Made by a program: the position numbers and the translations under genes
Notes under the pieces: model-generated
The model's input: only the letters and a program-made list of their open reading frames with translations
Databases searched by the model: none
Told to the model about the DNA's origin: nothing
Shown: in pieces, positions 7,339-15,682 of the stretch
Layout: each line of letters starts with the position of its first letter
How positions within the stretch are numbered: the stretch's first letter is position 1
Assembly (NCBI RefSeq): GCF_052115485.1
Contig: NZ_JBFRGU010000002.1
Span: 434,001 to 498,000 of the forward strand
DNA from: Microvirga sp052115485
GTDB taxonomy: Bacteria > Pseudomonadota > Alphaproteobacteria > Rhizobiales > Beijerinckiaceae
Direction of reading: 5' to 3'
DNA: 64,000 bases

Positions 7339-8481
7339 ATGCAGGGCCCACAATCAGGTCTCATTCCGGACGCCGAAGCCGGCGCCGTTCTCACCATCGA
7401 TCTCGATGCCATCGCCGATAACTGGCGCATTCTGCGTGAGCGAGCGGGCACGGATACCGCCGCCGTCGTCAAGGCGGACGCTTACGGCACCGGCATCGAG
7501 AAGACCGTTCCGGCTCTGCTCCAGGCGGGTTGCCGCGTCTTCTTCGTGGCGCATCTGTCGGAGGCCAAGCGCGTCCGCGCGGTCGTGACCGAGGCCACGA
7601 TCTACGTGCTCAACGGCTTTCCACGAGGCACCGCATCGACCTACGCCAACCATGATATCCGCCCGGTTCTCGGCTCCCAGGAAGAGATCGAGGAATGGGC
7701 CGCCTTCTGCCGTGCGCAAGGCGCGCGTCTTCCCGCTGCGATCCATGTGGATACCGGCATGCACCGCCTCGGCCTGCCCATCGTCGAGGGATTGGCGCTC
7801 GCGGACGATCCGCGATGCAAGGATTTCGAGCCCGCGCTTCTCATGAGCCATCTGGTCAGCGCGGAAGAACCGGAAAACCAGATCAACGCCCGCCAGATCG
7901 CGGCTTTCACAGCCTTGCGCAACGCCCTCCCCGGTATTCCCGGCTCGCTCGCCAATTCGTCGGGCACGTTCTTGAAGGACATGCCCTGTTTCGAGCTCGC
8001 CCGTCCCGGTTATGCGCTTTATGGGGGCAACCCCACGCCGCATCTGACGAACCCCATGAGCCCTGTCGTGAACCTGGAAGGACGCATCATCCAGCTTCGC
8101 TATGCGCATGAAGGCGAAACCGCCGGATACAACGCAACCTGGACGGCTCCTGGCCGCCGCCGTCTGGCGACGATCTCGGTCGGCTATGCGGACGGCTATC
8201 CGCGCGCGGCCGGCAGCACCAACACGAATGTGGGCGAGGCTGGCATCGCCATCGTCGCGGGCAAGTATTGCTCCTTCGTCGGGCGTGTCTCGATGGATCT
8301 CATCATCATCGACGTGACTGACGTTCCAGAGGATGAAATTCGGCGCGGCGACAAGGTCACGCTCGTCGGCCCGGATCTCACGGTCGACGAAGTGGGCCGC
8401 CGTGCAGGCACCATCGGCTACGAAATCCTCACCAGCCTCGGACGGCGCTATGCGCGGCACTATCGTGGCGGTCCGCGCTGA
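7339..8481 (+). CDS. alr: Alanine racemase
   Basis: This PLP enzyme interconverts L- and D-alanine and supplies D-Ala for peptidoglycan. From the ATG at 7339 it has 380 residues. A TTG at 7327 that overlaps the dnaB stop would add four; neither start has a strong ribosome-binding site. The PLP lysine is in AAVVKADAYGTG (Lys45 from the ATG), and the catalytic tyrosine lies in SVGYADGYPRA. The C-terminal beta domain has the family's VSMDLIIIDVTD. Its TGA overlaps the ATG of radA, so the two are translationally coupled. Confidence 0.95.
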   Translation: MQGPQSGLIPDAEAGAVLTIDLDAIADNWRILRERAGTDTAAVVKADAYGTGIEKTVPALLQAGCRVFFVAHLSEAKRVRAVVTEATIYVLNGFPRGTASTYANHDIRPVLGSQEEIEEWAAFCRAQGARLPAAIHVDTGMHRLGLPIVEGLALADDPRCKDFEPALLMSHLVSAEEPENQINARQIAAFTALRNALPGIPGSLANSSGTFLKDMPCFELARPGYALYGGNPTPHLTNPMSPVVNLEGRIIQLRYAHEGETAGYNATWTAPGRRRLATISVGYADGYPRAAGSTNTNVGEAGIAIVAGKYCSFVGRVSMDLIIIDVTDVPEDEIRRGDKVTLVGPDLTVDEVGRRAGTIGYEILTSLGRRYARHYRGGPR

Positions 8482-9884
8482 TGGCGAAGCGCTCTCCCTC
8501 CTTCGCCTGCCAGAACTGCGGCGCGGTCTATAACCGCTGGAAGGGCAAGTGCGAGGCGTGCGACGGGTGGAACACCATCGTCGAGGAGACCGGCTCCTCC
8601 AATCCCATGGTCGGCCCGGTCGCTACGCGGCCTTCGCGCGCCAAGGGGCGGATCTTTCCGCTGGAAGGGCTTTCCGGCGAATCGAAGGAAGCACCACGCA
8701 CGCCCTCCGGCATTGCTGAACTCGATCGGGTCACGGGCGGCGGCTTTGTGCACGGCTCGGTAATCCTGCTCGGCGGCGATCCCGGTATCGGTAAATCGAC
8801 TCTTCTGATGCAGGCTACTGCCGCTCTCGCCAATCAGGGACACCGGGTCGCCTATATATCGGGCGAAGAGGCGGTGGCGCAGGTGCGTCTGCGAGCGGAG
8901 CGTCTCGGCCTCGGCCAGGCACCCGTCGAACTCGCTTCCGAGACCAATGTGGAAGATATCGTCGCGACGCTGAGCCAAGGCCGCCCGCCCGCGCTCGCCA
9001 TTATCGACTCGATCCAGACCATGTGGACCGAGACGGTCGAATCCGCGCCCGGCACGGTAACTCAGGTGCGCGGCAGCGCCCAATCGCTGATCCGTTTCGC
9101 GAAGACCACCGGTACGGCGGTCATTCTCGTCGGCCACGTGACGAAGGACGGGCAGATCGCCGGTCCGCGCGTCGTGGAGCACATGGTCGATGCGGTGGTA
9201 TCCTTCGAAGGTGATACGGGTCACCATTTCCGCATTCTCCGCGCGGTGAAGAACCGCTTCGGCCCGACGGACGAAATCGGCGTGTTCGAGATGTCGGATA
9301 TCGGCCTTCGAGAGGTCTCGAATCCCTCCGAGCTGTTTCTCTCCGGACGCGATCTCGCCGCCCCCGGCACCGCCGTTTTCGCCGGCATGGAGGGCACGCG
9401 ACCGTTGCTTGTCGAAATTCAGGCGCTCGTCGCCCCCTCCTCCCTCGGCACTCCGCGTCGTGCGGTGGTGGGCTGGGATCCGAGTCGCCTGTCGATGGTG
9501 CTCGCCGTTCTCGAAGCCCATGGCGGCCTCAAGCTCGGGATGCACGACGTCTATCTCAACGTCGCGGGCGGTCTGCGCATCACGGAACCAGCGGCGGATC
9601 TCGCGGCTGCCGCCGCGCTTGTCTCCTCTCTCTCCGGCTCGTCGCTTCCGCCCGATACGGTCTATTTCGGCGAGCTTGGCCTCTCGGGCGCGATCCGACC
9701 TGTCGCGCAGGAGCAATCGCGCCTCAAGGAGGCCGCCAAGCTAGGGTTCTCAGGCGCTGTCTCGCCCGCCTCGCGGGCGGACAAGCCCAACCCCGAGCGC
9801 CTGCCGCTCGCCGCTTCTCCTATTCAGCACGTGACGGACCTTGTTGCCGGCATCGCCGCACGGCGAAAGCGCTCGACAGCCTGA
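8481..9884 (+). CDS. radA: DNA repair protein RadA
   Basis: RadA is a RecA-like ATPase and branch-migration helicase that processes recombination intermediates. The 467-residue protein starts with a zinc finger (Cys10, Cys13, Cys24, Cys27). Walker A GGDPGIGKSTLL follows at about 97-108, then the RadA-specific KNRFG motif near residue 257, and a C-terminal Lon-like domain ending LAASPIQHVTDLV. The ATG overlaps the alr stop. It lies between alr and cvpA, an order kept in Rhizobiales. Confidence 0.96.
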   Translation: MAKRSPSFACQNCGAVYNRWKGKCEACDGWNTIVEETGSSNPMVGPVATRPSRAKGRIFPLEGLSGESKEAPRTPSGIAELDRVTGGGFVHGSVILLGGDPGIGKSTLLMQATAALANQGHRVAYISGEEAVAQVRLRAERLGLGQAPVELASETNVEDIVATLSQGRPPALAIIDSIQTMWTETVESAPGTVTQVRGSAQSLIRFAKTTGTAVILVGHVTKDGQIAGPRVVEHMVDAVVSFEGDTGHHFRILRAVKNRFGPTDEIGVFEMSDIGLREVSNPSELFLSGRDLAAPGTAVFAGMEGTRPLLVEIQALVAPSSLGTPRRAVVGWDPSRLSMVLAVLEAHGGLKLGMHDVYLNVAGGLRITEPAADLAAAAALVSSLSGSSLPPDTVYFGELGLSGAIRPVAQEQSRLKEAAKLGFSGAVSPASRADKPNPERLPLAASPIQHVTDLVAGIAARRKRSTA

Positions 9885-9914
9885 AAGCCTCAGGGCGTTT
9901 TTGCCCCCCTTCTC

Positions 9915-9949
9915 AACCCCCGGTGGGGACCGATCGGGGTTTCGCTTTT
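9915..9949 (+). terminator. Probable terminator after radA
   Basis: The arms AACCCC (9915-9920) and GGGGTT (9936-9941) form a 6-bp stem with a 15-nt loop, followed by TCGCTTTTGTTTT. It is moderately strong and lies 31 bp after the radA stop. The rest of the 260-bp gap to cvpA shows no gene and presumably holds the cvpA-purF promoter. Confidence 0.5.
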
Positions 9950-10144
9950 GTTTTCCCTCCGGAAAACACATTCCAATGCGCCTGACTCAATCTTCGGGAA
10001 GACAGATACGGGCGTTGCATATACTTTCATACTCAGGCTTTTTCCACGCGAAGGGTGACGAAAGCCTCGCTTGCGGTTATACAGCCCGCGCTTCGGCCCC
10101 GTTTCGCCGAGGCGTCCCCGTCATTCCCGCGTTAGGCCTGGTTC

Positions 10145-10735
10145 ATGCCCTTTTCTGTCCTGGATCTCGTCGTCATCGGTGTCGTGGTGATTTCGGCGCT
10201 CCTGGCCGCCGTTCGCGGCTTCACTCGGGAAGTGCTGGCGATTGTCGCCTGGGTGGCTGCTGCCGCCGCAGCCTGGTTCCTGCACCCTCTGGCCCTGCCG
10301 AAGGCGCAGCAATACATTCACAACAACACCGTGGCGCTGGTCGCCGCCATCGGCGTGATCTTCGTGGTGACACTGATCATCGTGTCGATCATCACCGTCA
10401 AAATCTCCGACCTGATCCTCGATTCGCGCATCGGCGCGCTGGATCGCACCCTCGGCTTCTTCTTCGGCGCGGCGCGCGGCTTCCTGATCTGCGTGATCGG
10501 GTGGCTGTTCATGAGCTGGCTTCTCCAGGGCAAGAGCCCGAGCCCGGACTGGGTCACGACCTCCCGCGCCCGGCCGATGCTGGAAAAGACCGGTAACGAC
10601 CTCATCACGCTTCTGCCGGACAATCCGGAAGGCTTGCTGCAGCAGCTGCGCCAGAAGGCGAAGCCCGAAGGCGAGCCAGGCGAACCGGCCGAACCTCCCG
10701 TTCCGGTGCCGCCTGTCCCGCAGAAAAAGAGCTGA
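10145..10735 (+). CDS. cvpA: CvpA family membrane protein
   Basis: This 196-residue inner-membrane protein has four predicted membrane segments (about 5-22, 28-46, 64-86 and 103-124). The conserved RGFTREVLAIVAWV is near residues 24-37 and the GFFFGAARGFLICV segment starts near 103. The family is named for colicin V production in E. coli and has been linked to envelope and peptidoglycan homeostasis. The C-terminal tail (about 160-196) is soluble and rich in Pro and Glu. It sits just before purF, as in E. coli and most proteobacteria, and is probably co-transcribed with it. Confidence 0.9.
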   Translation: MPFSVLDLVVIGVVVISALLAAVRGFTREVLAIVAWVAAAAAAWFLHPLALPKAQQYIHNNTVALVAAIGVIFVVTLIIVSIITVKISDLILDSRIGALDRTLGFFFGAARGFLICVIGWLFMSWLLQGKSPSPDWVTTSRARPMLEKTGNDLITLLPDNPEGLLQQLRQKAKPEGEPGEPAEPPVPVPPVPQKKS

Positions 10736-10852
10736 GCCGATGACCTGTCGCATAGGTGAGATGCGCGACAGGAAAGAGCATTGGCGTTCGGCGCAAGGCC
10801 CCTTAAATAAGGCATTCGCGTCGAGGGTTTGGGCGCGCATTCCAAGGAAAAG

Positions 10853-12343
10853 ATGATGTCTGGACGCTCAGAGACGTGGCAGGGCGAACCGCGGAAGGTG
10901 GACCTCAACCTCGATGGCGACACGCTGCGTGAGGAATGCGGCGTTTTCGGCATTCACGGTCACCCGGATGCCGCCGCGATCACCGCGCTCGGCCTCCACG
11001 CCCTCCAGCACCGAGGGCAGGAAGCGGCAGGCATCGTCTCCTTCGACGGACACGTCTTCCATCTCGAACGTAAGCTCGGCCTTGTCGGCGACGGTTTCTC
11101 GGACCGCTCCGTCATCGAACGCCTGGAAGGCCTCTCCGCCATCGGACACGTGCGCTACTCGACAACCGGCGAGACGGTCCTGCGCAACGTGCAGCCCCTC
11201 TTCGCCGAACTCGATGGCGGCGGGTTCGCGGTGGCCCATAACGGCAACCTGACGAACGGCCTGACCCTGCGCCGCAATCTCATTCGCGACGGCGCCATCT
11301 GCCAGTCGACCACCGATACCGAGGTGATCGTCCATCTCGTCGCCCGCAGCCGCCGCCATCCCTTCGTCGACCGCTTCGTCGAGGCGATCCAGCAGATCGA
11401 GGGCGCCTACTCCCTCGTGGCGCTCACCAACAAGAAATTGATCGGCGCGCGAGATCCGCTCGGCATCCGCCCGCTTGTGCTCGGCGAACTCGACGGCCGC
11501 TACATCCTGGCCTCGGAAACCTGCGCTCTCGACATCATCGGCGCGCGCTTCGTTCGCGATATCGAGAACGGCGAAATCGTCGTGATCTCGGACGAGGGCA
11601 TCGAATCCTTCCGCTTCGCCGACAAGCAACCGGCTCGCCCCTGCATTTTCGAATACATCTACTTCGCCCGCCCGGATTCGGTCGTGAACGGCCGTAATGT
11701 CTATGAAGTCCGCAAGGCCATGGGCCGTGAACTGGCGCTCGAATCCGCGCCGGAGGCTGATGTGGTCATCCCGGTGCCGGATTCTGGCGTTCCGGCGGCC
11801 CTCGGCTTCGCGCAGACATCGGGACTGCCATACGAACTCGGCATCATCCGCAACCATTATGTGGGCCGCACCTTCATTCAGCCGACGCAGTCCGTGCGCG
11901 AACTCGGCGTGCGCATGAAGCATTCCGCAAACCGCGCGGCCATTGAGGGCAAGCGCATCGTTCTCGTGGACGACAGCCTCGTGCGAGGCACGACCTCCGT
12001 GAAGATCGTGCGCATGATGCGCGAAGCAGGCGCGAAGGAAGTTCACTTCCGCATCGCCAGCCCGCCGATCACCCATCCCGACTTCTACGGCATCGACACG
12101 CCGGAGAAGGAAAAACTTCTCGCCGCAACGCACGATCTCGAGCAGATGCGCGCCTATATCGGCGCGGATTCGCTGGCCTTTCTCTCCATTGAGGGCATCT
12201 ATCGCTCCATGGGCGAGAAGGGCCGCAACGCAAAGCAGCCGCAATTCACGGATCATTGCTTCACGGGTGACTATCCGACCCCCCTCACCGATCTCGCGGT
12301 GGCAACCCCGCGCCGTCTTTCCCTTCTTGCCGAAGCCGATTGA
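10853..12343 (+). CDS. purF: Amidophosphoribosyltransferase
   Basis: PurF makes phosphoribosylamine from PRPP and glutamine, the first committed step of purine synthesis. I start it at the ATG preceded by AAGGAAAAG, giving 496 residues. The nucleophile of the Ntn glutaminase domain is Cys29 (REECGVFGIHGH), so a 28-residue propeptide should be removed. The phosphoribosyltransferase half has VVIPVPDSGVPAAL and the PRPP loop IVLVDDSLVRGTTS. The C-terminus has a single cysteine in HCFTGDYPT, where the iron-sulfur B. subtilis-type enzyme has a Cys pair, so an Fe-S cluster of that type is doubtful. It is flanked by cvpA and an SDR gene six bases downstream. Confidence 0.96.
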   Translation: MMSGRSETWQGEPRKVDLNLDGDTLREECGVFGIHGHPDAAAITALGLHALQHRGQEAAGIVSFDGHVFHLERKLGLVGDGFSDRSVIERLEGLSAIGHVRYSTTGETVLRNVQPLFAELDGGGFAVAHNGNLTNGLTLRRNLIRDGAICQSTTDTEVIVHLVARSRRHPFVDRFVEAIQQIEGAYSLVALTNKKLIGARDPLGIRPLVLGELDGRYILASETCALDIIGARFVRDIENGEIVVISDEGIESFRFADKQPARPCIFEYIYFARPDSVVNGRNVYEVRKAMGRELALESAPEADVVIPVPDSGVPAALGFAQTSGLPYELGIIRNHYVGRTFIQPTQSVRELGVRMKHSANRAAIEGKRIVLVDDSLVRGTTSVKIVRMMREAGAKEVHFRIASPPITHPDFYGIDTPEKEKLLAATHDLEQMRAYIGADSLAFLSIEGIYRSMGEKGRNAKQPQFTDHCFTGDYPTPLTDLAVATPRRLSLLAEAD

Positions 12344-12349
12344 TCTCCC

Positions 12350-13093
12350 ATGACTAAGCCTCTCTCGGGCCGCATCGCGGTCGTCACCGGCGCATCGCGC
12401 GGTATCGGTCGCGCTGCGGCGCTCGCGCTGGCGGAAGCCGGCGCGCACATCATCGCGCTCGCCCGCACGCAGGGCGCATTGGAAGCTCTCGACGACGAAA
12501 TCCGTGCCAAGGGCAGCACCGCGACGCTCGTGCCGGTGAACCTGAAGGATCTCGACGCGCTCGACCGCCTCGGCGCATCGATCTACGAGCGCTGGGGCAA
12601 GCTCGACATTCTTCTCGGAAATGCCGGCGTTCTCGGCGAACTTTCCCCCATCACGCATATCGACCAGCCCGTCTGGGACGAGGTGATGCAGGTGAACGTG
12701 ACGGCGAATTATCGCCTGCTCCGCTCCCTCGATCCGTTGCTGCGGGTATCCGATGCCGGGCGCGCGATCTTCCTCACCTCGGGCGCTGCACATAAGTGCA
12801 CAGCCTATTGGGGCGTCTATTCGATTTCGAAAGCGGCACTGGAAGCACTTGTGCGTACCTATGCAGCTGAAACATTGAAAACCAACGTCAAGACCATGCT
12901 CGTCAGCCCCGGCCCGCTCCGCACCAACATGCGCGCGAAAGCGATGCCCGGCGAGGACCCGACGACCTTGAAGACGCCTGACGAGCTCGCTCCGCACATC
13001 CTGAAGCTCGCCCTGCCCTCCTGGAACGAGACTGGTAAGATTTACGATTTTACGCAGGGTGGGAAGCTGCTGACGCCGCAATTGCCGGCTTAG
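12350..13093 (+). CDS. Short-chain dehydrogenase/reductase (SDR)
   Basis: This classical SDR of 247 residues has the nucleotide-binding TGASRGIG (about 13-20), the structural NAG motif near residue 91 and the catalytic set Ser144, Tyr157 and Lys161 (YSISK). No sequence feature fixes the substrate; the family reduces or oxidises many alcohols and ketones. The C-terminus (YDFTQGGKLLTPQLPA) is short. It starts six bases after purF, so it is probably co-transcribed. The purF-SDR pairing is common in Rhizobiales and suggests a housekeeping role, but no link to purine synthesis is shown. Confidence 0.88.
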   Translation: MTKPLSGRIAVVTGASRGIGRAAALALAEAGAHIIALARTQGALEALDDEIRAKGSTATLVPVNLKDLDALDRLGASIYERWGKLDILLGNAGVLGELSPITHIDQPVWDEVMQVNVTANYRLLRSLDPLLRVSDAGRAIFLTSGAAHKCTAYWGVYSISKAALEALVRTYAAETLKTNVKTMLVSPGPLRTNMRAKAMPGEDPTTLKTPDELAPHILKLALPSWNETGKIYDFTQGGKLLTPQLPA

Positions 13094-13150
13094 GGCGCAG
13101 ATCTTTTCGGCTGCCTATTCTGAGAAGCGCAGTGGGCTACATCTCGAAGA

Positions 13151-13251
13151 CTCATCCTGAGAAGCCGCATAGCGGCGTCTCGAAGGAGGCTCCAGCGCGC
13201 TCGGAGACGCCTCGCCCTTCGAGACGATGCTTCGCATCCCTCAGGGTGAGG
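13151..13251. repeat. Interspersed palindromic repeat, family A, copy 2
   Basis: This copy starts CTCATCCTGAGAAG and ends CCCTCAGGGTGAG, with the internal GTCTCGAAGGA and CCCTTCGAGACG arms also inverted. It lies between the SDR gene and the convergent DUF805 gene. Its right end provides the stop codon and last residues of the DUF805 protein, so the insertion probably replaced that gene's original 3' end. Confidence 0.75.
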
Positions 13252-13744
13252 CTGGGACTGTGGCCGGCGGTGGAATGCGCGAGGCGGGCGCTTCCCCGCC
13301 CTCTCCTGGAAGATCCCGAGGATCCGGTCCATATCGGTTGGGCCCAGGCGTGCCGCGACGGAAAAGTATCTCGATAATCAACCAAATCTGGATCAGGGCT
13401 CCTACGAGCAAGGAGCACAGGACAGAGATTGGATAGATCTGCCTGAGCCCATCCACCCAGTAGGTGGAGAAGCCGATCGCGAGGGAAACCACGATCCACC
13501 AGCCGGATCGGTTCCTGTCGTGAAGCCGCCGCGCCTGGAGCACGAGGCTAGAAAGCAGGATCACAGCGATCGCAAAAACCGCGACAAAACCGGCGGCGCG
13601 TATCCCCGTCGTCGAGAGCCATACGCCTGCGACGAGCACCGCAACAATCAGAATCAGTTGTCGCAGAAAGATCCTCAAATATGCATTGCGCGATAGACGA
13701 CCACGCGGATCGAACCACTGCAGCAGTGTTGAAAAACGCTCCAT
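13241..13744 (-). CDS. DUF805 family membrane protein
   Basis: This 167-residue inner-membrane protein has three to four hydrophobic segments (about 27-45, 50-67, 85-100 and 107-128). DUF805 hallmarks are WFDPRGRLSRNAYL at the N-terminus, RRLHDRNRSGWW near residues 72-83 and GTPGPNRYGPDPR near 130-142. The function of the family is unknown. The last residues (after VPA) and the TGA stop come from the adjoining palindromic repeat, so the C-terminus is probably variable between strains. It is convergent with the SDR gene and stands alone on the minus strand. Confidence 0.85.
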   Translation of the reverse strand: MERFSTLLQWFDPRGRLSRNAYLRIFLRQLILIVAVLVAGVWLSTTGIRAAGFVAVFAIAVILLSSLVLQARRLHDRNRSGWWIVVSLAIGFSTYWVDGLRQIYPISVLCSLLVGALIQIWLIIEILFRRGTPGPNRYGPDPRDLPGEGGEAPASRIPPPATVPASP

Positions 13745-13945
13745 GAACCCCTCGGAAATGAGCCGACTTCAGAGCGTTTTGCAGCATGTAACTATGTTTG
13801 GGCAAGCCTGTCGGGTCGGTATATACTGCCCCCCTATGTGGGGAGGTTTGTTTTCCCTACGGATAGATAATTATAAGTATTAGCCAAGTCTCCCCGAACA
13901 GTAAGGTGGACTTGTTACATATTGCAGCGAGCGAGCACTTTATCC

Positions 13946-15376
13946 ATGGCTTCCACCACCAATCTGGATGACGACGCCGTCAACATGAATCTCAATCAGA
14001 CGGTTCACATCGTGGACAGCAATAACGGCGACGACATCAGTCGTCACGGCATTGGCACAATGGCCGCCATCGATGCGGACGATCCGGCGCACAGAATGCT
14101 GGCCGCCACGGCAGCTCCTCAAGTGACTAACCTCGATGGAGACAGAACATTCTTTACGGGGCTGCCGGTCTTCCTCGATTTCAGACGCGACGCGATGGTC
14201 GTCGCCGATAATGGGTTCGGGTCTCTAACCGCAGCCCTCGAACTGGTGACGGCAAGCGACAGGCTGGGGATCAGTACATCCAATCGTGTCGATTTGCCCA
14301 ACGGATTTGGGACCGGCAAGAATATCAGCGTCGATAACACCGTCATCGGCACGTTCACCTCCGTTGCCGGCGGATCATTGGTCATCGCTTTCAACACCTT
14401 CGCTACCCCGGAATTGGTGAAGGAGCTCATCAGCTCCCTCACATATTTCAACACAGACGGCATCTTCCGCGGTGAGAAGACGGTACGGATTACCCTGACG
14501 GATTTAGACGATAACGCGGCGGACAACGTGGTGACGATCGTCGGGAACACGCCGCCGAGCAATCCATCTTTGAGCGTCAGTAGCGTACTCGAGGGCGCTA
14601 AGGCAGGATCGGAGGTTGGTACATTGTCAGCGCTGGATCCAGACGTTGGCGATCAACTGACCTATCTCCTTCTCGACAATGCCGGCGGGCGCTTCGCCAT
14701 CCAAGGCGACAAGCTGGTCGTGAAGAATGGGGTCAAGCTCGATCACGAGCAGGCGCTAAGCCACATGGTGAAGGTTCGCGTCATCGATAAAGCCGGGACC
14801 TCCGTCGATAAGGATTTCTCTATCGACGTTTGGGACGTGGCCCGTGAGAATGTGGTGGGAACCGGCGATGACGACATCATCGTCGGCGGCGGCGGCGCCG
14901 ACACGTTCGACGGTGGCGCGGGAAACGACCGCCTTATGGGCAATGGCGGCGCCGACAGGCTCATCGGTGGGCTGGGCGCGGACACCTTGTCCGGCGGACT
15001 CGGCAAAGACGTTCTCACCGGCGGCAAAGGGAAAGATTACTTCCTCTTCGATACCCGCCCCAAAGGTAAGACCAACATCGATCGCATCACGGACTTCTCG
15101 GTCAAGGACGACACCATACTCCTTGACAGAATGGTGTTTACGAAGGCCGGGAAAGCGAGCGTCATGAAGAAGGGGGGCACGGTTTTTATGACGAAGGGGG
15201 CGTTCTTTGTCGGCATCGAGGCTCACGACAAGGATGACCGGATCATCTTCAACAAGGTGACCGGAGAACTCCTCTACGACCCGGATGGAATTGGCGGAAA
15301 AGCTGCTGTCGCGTTCGCCAAGCTGGACAAGGCAGCCTCCCTCCACCTGACTTACAAGGACTTCCTTCTGGTCTGA
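13946..15376 (+). CDS. RTX-type calcium-binding protein with cadherin-like domain (RTX1)
   Basis: This is a 476-residue secreted-type protein with no N-terminal signal peptide. Residues about 200-300 form a cadherin-like domain (LEGAKAGSEVGTLSALDPD...). Five to six glycine-rich RTX nonapeptide repeats of the GGAGNDRLMGN kind follow at about 305-365 and should bind Ca2+ after export. A C-terminal module of about 110 residues (from YFLFD) ends in DFLLV. Such C-termini are typical of type I secretion substrates, but no ABC exporter, membrane fusion protein or TolC is encoded nearby. An in-frame TTG at 13922 is a less likely start. It is probably paralogous to the downstream RTX2 by its C-terminal module. 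Role unknown; adhesion or surface-matrix function is only inferred. Confidence 0.82.
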   Translation: MASTTNLDDDAVNMNLNQTVHIVDSNNGDDISRHGIGTMAAIDADDPAHRMLAATAAPQVTNLDGDRTFFTGLPVFLDFRRDAMVVADNGFGSLTAALELVTASDRLGISTSNRVDLPNGFGTGKNISVDNTVIGTFTSVAGGSLVIAFNTFATPELVKELISSLTYFNTDGIFRGEKTVRITLTDLDDNAADNVVTIVGNTPPSNPSLSVSSVLEGAKAGSEVGTLSALDPDVGDQLTYLLLDNAGGRFAIQGDKLVVKNGVKLDHEQALSHMVKVRVIDKAGTSVDKDFSIDVWDVARENVVGTGDDDIIVGGGGADTFDGGAGNDRLMGNGGADRLIGGLGADTLSGGLGKDVLTGGKGKDYFLFDTRPKGKTNIDRITDFSVKDDTILLDRMVFTKAGKASVMKKGGTVFMTKGAFFVGIEAHDKDDRIIFNKVTGELLYDPDGIGGKAAVAFAKLDKAASLHLTYKDFLLV

Positions 15377-15682
15377 CCGGCACCGCCAGAGTCGGTTGCG
15401 TGAGCGGCTCGCAGGACCGTGCCCGCCCCCGCAACTTGCGACGCCTCGCGAGCGCGGCCCTCAGCGGATCGGGATAGTTGGGATAAGAGAGATAGCCCAG
15501 CTTGGAACCATTGCTGGGAACAAAATAAGAACAATCTTGTCTATTGATGCAAAGCTTTTGGCAAACGCTTGATATCCAGCCTTTATAATATAAAGTTTCA
15601 TGAATTACCGCCTTGGCATCGCATGTGATGCGCCAAGGCGATCCCGTTGGCCATAGCAAAACTAGCCATCAAGGCATCAGAA
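15377..15682 (+). promoter_or_regulatory. AT-rich intergenic region upstream of RTX2
   Basis: The 306-bp gap has no gene. It is clearly richer in A+T than the window average, especially 15520-15610. A perfect TATAAT lies at 15584-15589. The best -35-like match, TTGGCA (15558-15563), is 20 bp away, which is too far for a strong sigma-70 promoter. A palindrome follows at 15609-15640. The region probably holds the RTX2 promoter. Confidence 0.4.
15609..15640. promoter_or_regulatory. Inverted repeat in the RTX2 5' leader
   Basis: Perfect 9-bp arms CGCCTTGGC and GCCAAGGCG are separated by 14 nt that themselves contain GCATC/GATGC. The element lies 42 bp before the RTX2 ATG and just downstream of the TATAAT. 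It could be an operator for a dimeric regulator or a leader hairpin. There is no T-run, so it is unlikely to be a terminator. Confidence 0.45.

Noticed and set aside
10868..13081. A 737-codon open frame on the minus strand opposite purF and the SDR gene
   Set aside because: It runs antisense to two secure genes, has the biased composition of a third-position GC-rich shadow, and shows no recognisable domain.
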